From: Caryophanales bacterium UBA1424
GTDB taxonomy: Bacteria > Bacillota_I > Bacilli_A > RFN20 > CAG-826
DNA: 6,506 nucleotides
Assembly (NCBI GenBank): GCA_002329705.1
Contig: DCUC01000001.1
Coordinates: forward strand, 7,877 to 14,382
Reading direction: 5' to 3'
The notes under the pieces are model-generated. The model worked only from the letters and a program-made list of their open reading frames with translations. It searched no databases and was not told the origin of the DNA. Within the stretch, counting starts at the first letter, position 1; every line of letters starts with the position of its first letter. The position numbers were made by a program, and so were the translations under genes. Shown here in pieces: positions 1-5,772 of the stretch.

Positions 1-708
1 TTTCGCAAAATTGGCGTGCGATTTGCCGTATTAACAATGATTAATGTTGCGCTTGTGTCGCTATTTGCCAGCACTTTTCGCCTCATACCTTTTCTGAATG
101 ATTTAGGCGCCTTTGTCGACCTTCACGGCGGCATGCTCAGCCGCGCTTTATTTGCCGGCATCTGCACGGGCCTTAGTAGTGCGATTGCCTTTAAATATGA
201 ATTATCGGCGGGGGGAGCGGATGTCATCGCCTATTATGTCTCTCTTAAAAAATCGACACCGACCGGCAAATACACGATGATGATCAATACCGCCATCATC
301 CTGGTCTACGGCCTTTTAATGGCTATTTCGCCAAGCCTTGTCAGCTCCGAAAACGATGCCTGGATCATGGCTGCCTCGGGCGTGCTCTTCTCCATTGTCT
401 ATCTTTTCACCTCGATGCTGGTCATTGATTTTATCAATGTTCGCAATAAAAAAGTCCAGATTCAAATCGTGACTAAAAAGGATAATTTGCATACCATGCT
501 ACTCGCTAATGTCCCCCATGGCGCGACGATTATTAAAGGCACCGGCGCCTTCTCGGGAGAAGCGCGGTTTATCATTAATATGGTCGTCTCGAGTTATGAG
601 ACGAAAAAAGTCGTCAAGTTGATTCGTCAAATCGATCCCGAAAGCTTCATCAATGTCAGCAATTTGCAGCAGGTTTACGGCCGCTTTTACATCCGTCCGG
701 TCAAATAA
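1..708 (+). CDS. YitT family membrane protein with C-terminal DUF2179 domain (5'-truncated by window edge)
   Basis: Integral membrane protein of the YitT family; the transported substrate or exact role of this family is not established. The reading frame is open to the first base of the window, so the GTG at 16 is probably internal and the true start lies upstream; about 235 residues are visible, against roughly 280-290 for the family. Four hydrophobic stretches can be seen (near FAVLTMINVALVSLF, ALFAGICTGLSSAIAF, INTAIILVYGLLMAI and ASGVLFSIVYLFTSMLVI). The loop GGADVIAYYVSLK followed by GKYTMMIN is the family-typical GG(T/A)D...G...N region. After the last membrane helix comes a soluble domain of about 85 residues containing HGATIIKGTGAFSG, then QIDPESFINVS and GRFYIRP, which fits the cytoplasmic DUF2179 domain. 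The stop codon TAA runs into an A-tract that belongs to the opposing tRNA terminator. I am confident of the family but not of the function. Confidence 0.9.
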   Translation, partial: FRKIGVRFAVLTMINVALVSLFASTFRLIPFLNDLGAFVDLHGGMLSRALFAGICTGLSSAIAFKYELSAGGADVIAYYVSLKKSTPTGKYTMMINTAIILVYGLLMAISPSLVSSENDAWIMAASGVLFSIVYLFTSMLVIDFINVRNKKVQIQIVTKKDNLHTMLLANVPHGATIIKGTGAFSGEARFIINMVVSSYETKKVVKLIRQIDPESFINVSNLQQVYGRFYIRPVK

Positions 709-729
709 AAAAAGACGGGCGGAGCCGTC
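707..729 (-). terminator. Intrinsic terminator of tRNA-Ser(CGA), possibly bidirectional
   Basis: Read on the minus strand, a five-base-pair GC-rich stem GACGG/CCGTC (plus 725-729 with 714-718) with a six-base loop is followed directly by seven T (plus A707-A713), the classic form. It lies 12 nt past the tRNA 3' end. On the plus strand the same hairpin is followed, after a five-base gap, by TTTTT (735-739), so it may also stop transcription of the YitT gene. The stem is short, but its position between convergent genes supports the call. Confidence 0.75.
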
Positions 730-741
730 ATCGGTTTTTGC

Positions 742-832
742 TGGCGGAGGAAAAGGGATTTGAACCCTTGCAAGACTTGCATCTTCTATCGGTTTTCGAA
801 ACCGACCCCTTCAGCCGCTTGGGTATTCCTCC
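742..832 (-). tRNA. tRNA-Ser (anticodon CGA), CCA encoded
   Basis: The minus strand folds into a complete class II tRNA. The acceptor stem is GGAGGAA (832-826) with TTCCTCC (752-746), followed by discriminator G and an encoded CCA (744-742). The D arm is CCC...GGG. The anticodon stem TCGGT/ACCGA holds the loop TTCGAAA with anticodon CGA (plus 796-798), reading UCG. A long variable arm contains the stem GCAA/TTGC. The T arm is AAGGG-TTCAAAT-CCCTT. Long variable arm, G discriminator and anticodon together identify serine. Confidence 0.97.
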
Positions 833-843
833 AACGTTAAATA

Positions 844-852
844 ATTATAGCA
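844..852 (-). promoter_or_regulatory. Extended -10 promoter of tRNA-Ser(CGA)
   Basis: The minus strand reads TGC-TATAAT (plus 852-844), a perfect -10 hexamer with the TGn extension. It places the transcription start about 5 nt before the mature tRNA 5' end. No good -35 hexamer is seen at the right distance, which an extended -10 tolerates. The other serine tRNA in this window uses the same TGC-TATA(A/T)T arrangement. Confidence 0.7.
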
Positions 853-951
853 TGTTTATAACTTGTCGCCACAGGAGAATGCGACTTTTTAGTTGGTGGC
901 AATAAGCCCTGGCAATCTATGATTGGATACCGCTATTTTCCATAACTCGCA

Positions 952-979
952 TTGTATCGCGCTCTTATTCGTGTATAAT
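952..979 (+). promoter_or_regulatory. Promoter of the GGDEF/EAL-like gene and proS operon
   Basis: TTGTAT (952-957) is followed after 16 bp by a perfect TATAAT (974-979). Transcription would start near 986, leaving an untranslated leader of only about 14 nt before the GTG at 1000. No other promoter is evident between here and proS, so both genes are probably driven from it. Confidence 0.7.
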
Positions 980-982
980 GAT

Positions 983-990
983 AGGCGAGG
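983..990 (+). promoter_or_regulatory. Ribosome binding site supporting the GTG start at 1000
   Basis: AGGCGAGG lies nine bases before GTG 1000 and is the only Shine-Dalgarno-like sequence here, which selects this GTG as start. If the promoter call is right, the predicted transcription start (about 986) lies inside this element, so one of the two may be off by a few bases. Confidence 0.5.
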
Positions 991-999
991 TTTCATCAA

Positions 1000-2727
1000 G
1001 TGCCGAATTTTAATGTTGAAAACACCCCACAGCTAATTCTTTTCATCGTCATGGCGAGCCTTATTTTCGTCATTTTAATCATCTTTTTGAGTTTTTTTAT
1101 AAGCGCTCACGGCGATAAAAAATACCGCCGGGAAATTAAAGAGCAAGCCAACACGGTCCGCGTTTATATCATCGATGTCAAGAACAATGTCGTCCGCTTT
1201 TTTAACCGCTCGAACATCCGCGAGCAAAGGACGATTTCCGTCACCGATTTTTATAACCAGTTTCCCAATTTCGAACGCGAAAAACTCATCGAGTGGATCG
1301 CCGCCTTGATCGACGGCAGCAAAAACGCCGCTGATTACTTTGAAATCGACGTCTTTACCAGCAAGAACAAAAAGCACTATTTATCGATGCTTCAAGTCCA
1401 GGAAGTCGATCGCGGAAAGGAACTAATTCATCTTGAGAGTTATCTCCTTCGCTATTTGCCGCCGAAGGTCAGCGAAGGCAAGGTCATGACCGCCAGTTCA
1501 ATGGAAGAAATCGCGCGAGTGTTATTGGATAATTCGCCTTTTCGGGGCGTCGTTGTCGATTTTAATTTCTTCTATAAAAGATCTTCGACGCAAAATAAAG
1601 CCGGATCTTTTGACCGCCTGATTTTCACACATATTAAAGAGGCCATCTCCAATCACTTTACTCAAAATCGTTATTATCTTGAGCCTTCACAACACGAGAT
1701 CGTCGTTTTTGACACCCGCCTTTCCTCACATTCGAGCATCATGCTCTTTGTCCATTCACTCGTCAATGACATTAATCGCTTCTTAAGCTTAAACAGTCTA
1801 ATTGAACAAATCGGCATCTCCGTTGGCATCGTCGAGCATAAATTCTTTCCAAACGACGCCGAAAAAATGCTCCGTCAGGCGATGGTGGTCGCGGCCTATG
1901 GCCAAGAGGATAATGAACTCATCACCTGGTATGAGCAGGGGATGCGCGGCGATGACACGATCGAGCAATCGAATCGCACCGAAGTCGAAAACATCATCCG
2001 CAACAAGAAACTCAAGTTTCTATATCGCCCAATCCTCGATGCCGAGAAGATGAAAGTCTTAGGCTATCAATCGTTCGTCCAGCCCTTTGACACCTTTTTT
2101 GATTCAATCGGAGAACTAAAAGAATACGCCACGCGCACCGAGGATGATAAAGAACTTTTCGGTACTATTTCCCGCAATGTCATCTCCCGTTTTATCAACG
2201 AGAAAAGCGGCGATTATCTCCGTCTCTTCTTTGATGTTCTCTGGCAGGAAAAACCGTATATATTAAAAACATTTGGCCACATCAACCGCATCAAGGAAAC
2301 CCATATCGTCCTCGTCTTCTCTGAGACCGACATCAACAATCAGACTGATGATGACGAAATCATGATTAGCGAGTTGAGGACTTATAAAGTAAAAGGTTAC
2401 GAAATCGCCTTAAAACTCGCGGATAAAGATCTGCTATTAAATTCGACCGTCTATGATATGTTTGATTTTTTCATCCTTGACGAAAAGATGACACACGATA
2501 TTAACACCAACAGCCGCCGCCGTCTGCAGATGCGTTCGCTGGTTGAAAAACTGTTAAAATACAACAAGCCGATAATCGCCACCGATCTCCAAAACTGGAA
2601 CGCGGTGGAATTGGTCATCAAATCGGGCATTCACTATGTCGCCAGCGAGACGATTTCGCCAAGCGACGAGATGATCTTGCCGATTTCGCAAAAAAACCTC
2701 AATAAGATTAAAGCCATGGCTTCATAA
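1000..2727 (+). CDS. Membrane-anchored protein with degenerate GGDEF and EAL domains (likely non-catalytic c-di-GMP-type protein)
   Basis: A 575-residue protein starting at GTG. Domain order as I read it: one membrane helix (residues 11-34) with a basic stop-transfer KKYRR; a possible PAS-like region (about 50-150, beginning VRVYIIDVKNNVVRFF); a GGDEF-like fold (about 180-312); an EAL-like fold (about 325-570). The GGDEF signature position reads SQHEI (230-234), although the later ISVGIVE (273-279) and the following A..ML.QA helix are typical of the fold. In the EAL domain, YRPI (342-345) stands for YQPI and GYQSF (355-359) for GYEAL. The DDFG segment reads LADKD (473-477), and IIATDLQNW (525-533) stands for the AEGVE segment. 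Catalytic and metal-binding residues are therefore mostly missing, and neither synthesis nor hydrolysis of cyclic-di-GMP is expected. A binding, sensing or scaffolding role is inference. It is followed after 12 nt by proS in an apparent operon. Domain assignment rests on pattern recognition, not a profile search. Confidence 0.8.
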   Translation: MPNFNVENTPQLILFIVMASLIFVILIIFLSFFISAHGDKKYRREIKEQANTVRVYIIDVKNNVVRFFNRSNIREQRTISVTDFYNQFPNFEREKLIEWIAALIDGSKNAADYFEIDVFTSKNKKHYLSMLQVQEVDRGKELIHLESYLLRYLPPKVSEGKVMTASSMEEIARVLLDNSPFRGVVVDFNFFYKRSSTQNKAGSFDRLIFTHIKEAISNHFTQNRYYLEPSQHEIVVFDTRLSSHSSIMLFVHSLVNDINRFLSLNSLIEQIGISVGIVEHKFFPNDAEKMLRQAMVVAAYGQEDNELITWYEQGMRGDDTIEQSNRTEVENIIRNKKLKFLYRPILDAEKMKVLGYQSFVQPFDTFFDSIGELKEYATRTEDDKELFGTISRNVISRFINEKSGDYLRLFFDVLWQEKPYILKTFGHINRIKETHIVLVFSETDINNQTDDDEIMISELRTYKVKGYEIALKLADKDLLLNSTVYDMFDFFILDEKMTHDINTNSRRRLQMRSLVEKLLKYNKPIIATDLQNWNAVELVIKSGIHYVASETISPSDEMILPISQKNLNKIKAMAS

Positions 2728-2732
2728 GGAGA
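2726..2732 (+). promoter_or_regulatory. proS ribosome binding site overlapping the upstream stop codon
   Basis: AAGGAGA begins inside the TAA stop of the preceding gene and lies seven bases before ATG 2740. Termination of the first gene therefore happens on the proS initiation site, an arrangement that favours translational coupling. Confidence 0.8.
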
Positions 2733-2739
2733 ACTCAGC

Positions 2740-4173
2740 ATGGAAACAAATAAAAACGAAGCGATCACGAGTCGCGATGTCGATTTCGCCAAATGGTACA
2801 CCGACGTCTGCCGCAAGGCCGAATTAATGGATTATTCCTCGGTTAAGGGTTTTATTATCTACCGACCTTACGGTTACGCTATCTGGGAGCAAATTCAGAA
2901 TTATCTAAATAGTAGATTTAAAGGCATCGGCGTGCAAAACGTCTACATGCCCCTCGTCATCCCCGAATCTTTGTTTAACAAAGAAAAAGAACACGTCGAG
3001 GGTTTTGCCCCCGAGACATTAATCGCGACCATCGGCGGAAAAAGTAAAATTGATGACCCCCTGATTATCCGCCCGACAAGCGAGGTTTTATTTTGCGAGC
3101 ACTACGCTAAAATCATTTCCTCGCATCGCGATTTGCCTAAGCTCTATAACCAGTGGTGCAGCGTCGTCCGCTGGGAAAAAACGACGCGGCCATTTTTACG
3201 GGGCAGCGAATTTTTATGGCAGGAAGGCCACACCATCTTCGCTACCGAAGAGGAGGCCCGCCAGAATGCTCTTGATATTTTAGATATCTATGATGATATG
3301 GGAAGCGAGCTTCTCGCCATTCCCTTCGTCAAAGGCTTAAAGACCGACAAGGAACGCTTCGCCGGCGCTCTCGAAACATATTCAATCGAGGCTTTAATGC
3401 ACGATGGAAAGGCCCTTCAAAGCGGAACGACTCACTATTTCGGAACGGGTTTTGCCAAGGCCTTTGGCATCACCTTTCAGGGCAAAGACAATGTCTTGCG
3501 CAATCCGCACCAGGCCAGCTGGGGCGTTTCCACGCGCTTACTCGGCTCGATTATTATGGTGCACGGCGACGATAACGGTTTAGTGTTACCTCCGTTTGTG
3601 GCGCCCATTCAAGTCGTCATCATTCCGATTCAGCAAAACAAAGAAGGAATTTTAGATAAAGCCAACGAAATAAAAGAACGCCTTGAAAAAGCCGGGTATC
3701 GGGTCAGCCTCGATGACAGCGACCGGACACCGGGCTGGAAATACGCCGAACACGAGATGAAGGGTGTACCTCTTCGCCTCGAACTCGGACCGCGCGATCT
3801 CGAGAAGGATCAAGTCGTCATTGCTCGGCGCGTGGATGGTCGCAAATCTTTTGTCAAAAATGAAGACATTGAAAGCGAGGTTGCTCGTCTTTTAAGAGAA
3901 ACGCATGAAGAGATGTACCGCAAAGCCCAAGAATTTCTTAAGAGCCATATTGTTGAGGTTAAAAGTGTTCAGGAGCTTAAGAATGTCGTCGATGTTGGCG
4001 GTTACGCCAAGATGATGTGGTGCGGTGAGCGGGCCTGCGAAGATAAGATTAAAGAATTGACGACGGCGACGGCGCGCTGTATGCCGCACGGCGACCATGA
4101 TCATTTCGCTGATGAATGCGCTGTTTGTGGCAAAAAAGCCGAGAAAGTCGTCTACTTCGCCAAAGCCTATTAA
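2740..4173 (+). CDS. proS: Prolyl-tRNA synthetase, archaeal/eukaryote-like type with zinc-binding C-terminus
   Basis: Cytoplasmic class II aminoacyl-tRNA synthetase that activates proline with ATP and charges tRNA-Pro. At 477 residues it has the length of the short ProS type (Thermus- and archaeal-like) and lacks the inserted editing domain of the longer E. coli-type enzyme. Visible motifs: YRPYGYAIWE (41-50) around motif 1; RPTSE (111-115), the proline-site TxE element; motif 2 with VVRWEKTTRPFLRGSEFLWQ (142-161) and EGHT (162-165); WGVSTRLLGSIIMVHGDDNG (261-280) as motif 3. The anticodon-binding domain follows (about 288-390: VVIIPIQ, DDSDRTPGWKYAEHEMKGVP, LELGPRD). The C-terminal domain carries Cys428, Cys433, Cys460 and Cys463 in the CxxxxC...CxxC spacing of the zinc site, and the protein ends in Tyr477, as is usual for this type. 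Start ATG is fixed by AAGGAGA seven bases upstream. It is the second gene of an operon, 12 nt after the GGDEF/EAL-like gene. No terminator with a U-tract follows, so transcripts may run into tRNA-Ser(GCT). Confidence 0.97.
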   Translation: METNKNEAITSRDVDFAKWYTDVCRKAELMDYSSVKGFIIYRPYGYAIWEQIQNYLNSRFKGIGVQNVYMPLVIPESLFNKEKEHVEGFAPETLIATIGGKSKIDDPLIIRPTSEVLFCEHYAKIISSHRDLPKLYNQWCSVVRWEKTTRPFLRGSEFLWQEGHTIFATEEEARQNALDILDIYDDMGSELLAIPFVKGLKTDKERFAGALETYSIEALMHDGKALQSGTTHYFGTGFAKAFGITFQGKDNVLRNPHQASWGVSTRLLGSIIMVHGDDNGLVLPPFVAPIQVVIIPIQQNKEGILDKANEIKERLEKAGYRVSLDDSDRTPGWKYAEHEMKGVPLRLELGPRDLEKDQVVIARRVDGRKSFVKNEDIESEVARLLRETHEEMYRKAQEFLKSHIVEVKSVQELKNVVDVGGYAKMMWCGERACEDKIKELTTATARCMPHGDHDHFADECAVCGKKAEKVVYFAKAY

Positions 4174-4178
4174 ATTGT

Positions 4179-4208
4179 TTGAAGTTTTTGGCGCCATTAT
4201 GCTATATT
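4179..4208 (+). promoter_or_regulatory. Promoter of tRNA-Ser(GCT)
   Basis: TTGAAG (4179-4184) is followed after 18 bp by TATATT (4203-4208), preceded by TGC (4200-4202) to make an extended -10. The start would lie near 4215, about 7 nt before the tRNA. The -10 element sits exactly between two arms of an inverted repeat, listed separately. Confidence 0.65.
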
Positions 4209-4216
4209 TAATGGCG
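4192..4216 (+). repeat. 8-bp inverted repeat enclosing the tRNA promoter -10
   Basis: CGCCATTA (4192-4199) and its exact complement TAATGGCG (4209-4216) are separated by nine bases, TGCTATATT, which is the extended -10 itself. There is no T-run after it, so it is a poor terminator for proS. It could be an operator-like palindrome or an RNA hairpin at the end of the proS transcript. Its function is unknown. Confidence 0.6.
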
Positions 4217-4221
4217 TTCGT

Positions 4222-4311
4222 GGAGTAATACCCAAGTGGTGAAGGGGCTTCCCTGCTAAGGAAGTAGATCGGGCAACTGGTGCGAGGGTTCGACTCCCTC
4301 TTACTCCGCCA
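4222..4311 (+). tRNA. tRNA-Ser (anticodon GCT), CCA encoded
   Basis: Complete class II tRNA: acceptor GGAGTAA (4222-4228) pairs with TTACTCC (4301-4307), then discriminator G and encoded CCA (4309-4311). The D arm is CCC...GGG. The anticodon stem CTTCC/GGAAG (4248-4252, 4260-4264) holds the loop CTGCTAA with GCT at 4255-4257, reading AGC/AGU. The T arm is GAGGG-TTCGACT-CCCTC. The long extra arm typical of serine tRNAs is present, but I see only a short stem (GCA/TGC) in it. The 5' half is very similar to tRNA-Ser(CGA) at 742-832, which lies in the opposite orientation. Confidence 0.97.
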
Positions 4312-4323
4312 CGTTTAAGCAAT

Positions 4324-4355
4324 GAGATTGATACAATGTGTCATTCTCTTTTTTT
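4324..4355 (+). terminator. Intrinsic terminator after tRNA-Ser(GCT)
   Basis: An eleven-position stem (4324-4334 with 4338-4348; one T-T mismatch and one G-T wobble) with a three-base loop AAT is followed immediately by seven T (4349-4355). It lies 12 nt after the tRNA 3' end, the same distance as in the other serine tRNA gene. Confidence 0.88.
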
Positions 4356-4460
4356 ATTTGATTAAATCGATACTTTTTTGCTATCTAAAGTCGGAAAGTC
4401 AAGATCCATCACAGTATGTAGAGGTCATGTAGTGCGACCCAGAAATTGGACCTATTCTAA

Positions 4461-4489
4461 TTGACAATTACAAAAGGCAATATTGTTAT
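4461..4489 (+). promoter_or_regulatory. Orphan promoter-like element (TTGACA, 17 bp, TGTTAT)
   Basis: A perfect -35 consensus TTGACA (4461-4466) is followed after 17 bp by TGTTAT (4484-4489), four of six matches to the -10 consensus. It could give an approximately 100-nt leader for the gene at 4595 or a small RNA. No RNA structure or terminator beneath it confirms either. Confidence 0.35.
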
Positions 4490-4544
4490 TGATTATATGC
4501 TAGATTTTCTTACTGTGATGTATGGCTTTGAAGTGCCATTATGC

Positions 4545-4567
4545 GACGTTAATTGTAATTAAACGTC
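4545..4567 (+). repeat. Inverted repeat GACGTT/AACGTC upstream of the 378-aa gene
   Basis: GACGTT (4545-4550) and AACGTC (4562-4567) are exact complements separated by 11 AT-rich bases, themselves partly symmetric. The right arm covers the -35 position of the promoter at 4579-4587, so this is a plausible regulator binding site. The regulator is unknown; it differs from the repeats near the TetR gene. Confidence 0.45.
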
Positions 4568-4578
4568 TGAATACTTTA

Positions 4579-4587
4579 TGGTATAAT
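4579..4587 (+). promoter_or_regulatory. Extended -10 promoter giving a probably leaderless mRNA
   Basis: TGG-TATAAT (4579-4587) is a perfect -10 with the TGn extension. The -35 position (TTAAAC, 4559-4564, 17-bp spacer) is weak. The ATG at 4595 begins eight bases after the last -10 base, right where transcription should start, and no Shine-Dalgarno sequence lies between. Confidence 0.65.
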
Positions 4588-4594
4588 CCATAAT

Positions 4595-5731
4595 ATGATT
4601 GAAATAAAGTCGGCATTTATCTCTTCTCAAGAAGGACGTAATGATAAGGTGGATTTAGTTTTCAACAAAGGTATAAACCTTATCGAATATGGACAAAAAT
4701 ACATCTTTGATTTTCTCTCTCTTCAATATCAATCACTCGAAGAGGGACAATTTTTCATCGACGGCAAATGCTTCTTCCCCCGCGAGGACAATAATGAACG
4801 ATTAATCATTTTAATGATTAAGAGCAAAGTTTTTGTCCTGACGACCTGCTTTGTTTTTCAAAAGAGCGACAAAGAAACATTTAAGGAGATACAGAAACAA
4901 CTCGCTTCGCTAAGGGATTTGCCCTTGGGAACCGACGAAGAAAAAAAGAACAAAATCAGACGGATGATGGAAATCGTCTCCGCCTTTAAGGCGGCCTACA
5001 TCACAATCGACCAAAATGATGATGTCAACGCCACTCACGAAAAAATTATCACTCATGAAATCAAGCAATATGCGAAAGATAACACCTTTCTCGTTTTAAA
5101 GAGCAAGCCCGTTGAGGCCAAAGCGATTGCAGAACCCAAAAAGATAATTGAAGAAGAAATATCGATTGACGAAGAGGATGTCTGCCACATTGACTTGAGC
5201 AGCGGATCAATCAAACGAGTTGAAGAAAAACCGCTTACGAAAATCATGAAGGACAAAACGCTTCTCCTCAAAGTCTTCAAGGTCAACCGCATTTCTTATT
5301 TAATCGCGGTGGTCGCCATCTTATTCAGCATTCTTTTCATCGCCATCGCTCCCCATTATTTCGTGACCGGGGACATTTTTATGGGCGTATTTTTAATTAT
5401 CTCCTGCCCACTTTTTCTATACATTGCCTACATGATTGTCTTATCTGGTTTTGATTTCATGGACAATCCATTGAAAAACACGAAGACGAGGAGGCTAATC
5501 ACCTTGGTGTATGCCGAGATTATCGCGTTCCTATCGATTCTCTTGGCTGTCGGTGCCTTTTTCTTGCTTGGCATGAATAACTTTTTGATCGATTTGGCCA
5601 CCTATCATTTCGTCTATTCCATCGGTGCGATCGCCATTGCCGTCATCCATCTCGCCATTCCATTTTTCGCTGAGCCACTTCGCAAATTTAATAAGCTCAT
5701 TAAGAACTTGCTTAAAAAGAATACGAAATAA
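4595..5731 (+). CDS. Unrecognised membrane protein: degenerate ABC-ATPase-like N-terminal half plus four membrane segments
   Basis: A 378-residue protein with no family I can name. The N-terminal half (1-172) reads like an ABC ATPase domain that has lost its active site. KGINLIEYG (25-33) stands where the P-loop should begin, but no GxxGxGK(S/T) follows. EEGQFFIDGK (49-58) resembles the usual G-x-I-x-IDG element. GTDEEKKNKIRRM (112-124) occupies the signature-helix place. AYITIDQND (134-142) sits where Walker B and DEP would be, with Gln for the catalytic Glu. NTFLVLKSK (163-171) resembles the following strand. A charged linker (about 173-230) leads to four hydrophobic segments, about 233-253, 261-284, 302-326 and 335-358, and a Lys-rich tail. 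An in-frame stop at 4568-4570 limits upstream extension, so ATG 4595 is the start despite having no ribosome site. It converges with a TetR-type gene. The ABC comparison is inference; the membrane topology is clear from the sequence. Confidence 0.8.
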   Translation: MIEIKSAFISSQEGRNDKVDLVFNKGINLIEYGQKYIFDFLSLQYQSLEEGQFFIDGKCFFPREDNNERLIILMIKSKVFVLTTCFVFQKSDKETFKEIQKQLASLRDLPLGTDEEKKNKIRRMMEIVSAFKAAYITIDQNDDVNATHEKIITHEIKQYAKDNTFLVLKSKPVEAKAIAEPKKIIEEEISIDEEDVCHIDLSSGSIKRVEEKPLTKIMKDKTLLLKVFKVNRISYLIAVVAILFSILFIAIAPHYFVTGDIFMGVFLIISCPLFLYIAYMIVLSGFDFMDNPLKNTKTRRLITLVYAEIIAFLSILLAVGAFFLLGMNNFLIDLATYHFVYSIGAIAIAVIHLAIPFFAEPLRKFNKLIKNLLKKNTK

Positions 5732-5755
5732 AAAAATTCCCCGCATTTCGAGGAA
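5730..5755 (-). terminator. Intrinsic terminator of the TetR-family gene
   Basis: On the minus strand TTCCTCG pairs with CGGGGAA (plus 5755-5749 with 5743-5737, one G-U), with a five-base loop and seven T directly after (plus A5730-A5736). On the plus strand the wobble becomes an A-C mismatch and the T-rich stretch is interrupted, so it suits the minus-strand gene better, though it may also serve the convergent gene. Its A-tract overlaps the TAA stop at 5729-5731. Confidence 0.75.
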
Positions 5756-5772
5756 CTTTTCGCTTTAGTTTT

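Larger units (their letters stand above)
4356..4578. other. AT-rich intergenic region without a supported gene
   Basis: The stretch between the tRNA terminator and the promoter of the 378-aa gene carries no long open frame. It holds a short direct repeat AAAGTC-GG-AAAGTC (4387-4400), an orphan promoter-like element (4461-4489), a possible 21-codon frame (4497-4562) and an inverted repeat (4545-4567). It is visibly richer in A and T than the flanking genes. It sits just downstream of a tRNA gene, where elements often integrate, but I find no second copy of the tRNA 3' end in the window. Confidence 0.6.

Noticed and set aside
879..905. Eight-codon frame MRLFSWWQ with tandem Trp codons, directly after AGGAGA, resembling an attenuator leader peptide
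   Set aside because: The ribosome site abuts the ATG with no spacing, no promoter or terminator/antiterminator pair surrounds it, and the next gene is not a tryptophan gene.
933..945. TGGATACCGC, reminiscent of the T-box core TGGTACCGC expected upstream of a synthetase operon
   Set aside because: An extra base interrupts the core, the interval from the tRNA promoter is too short for the usual leader, no terminator follows, and the likely promoter (952-979) lies downstream of it.
1075..1377. Minus-strand open frame of 100 codons, and similar frames at 2634-2816, 3892-4197, 5053-5292 and 5531-5746 (-) and 1802-2053 and 5941-6159 (+)
   Set aside because: Each lies opposite or out of frame with a well-supported gene, with low-complexity or unlikely translations, and I found no clear ribosome site or promoter for them.
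4421..4453. Sequence around GCGACCCAGAAATTGGACC that looked like a possible insertion-sequence end
   Set aside because: No transposase fragment, target duplication or matching inverted end is seen in the window.
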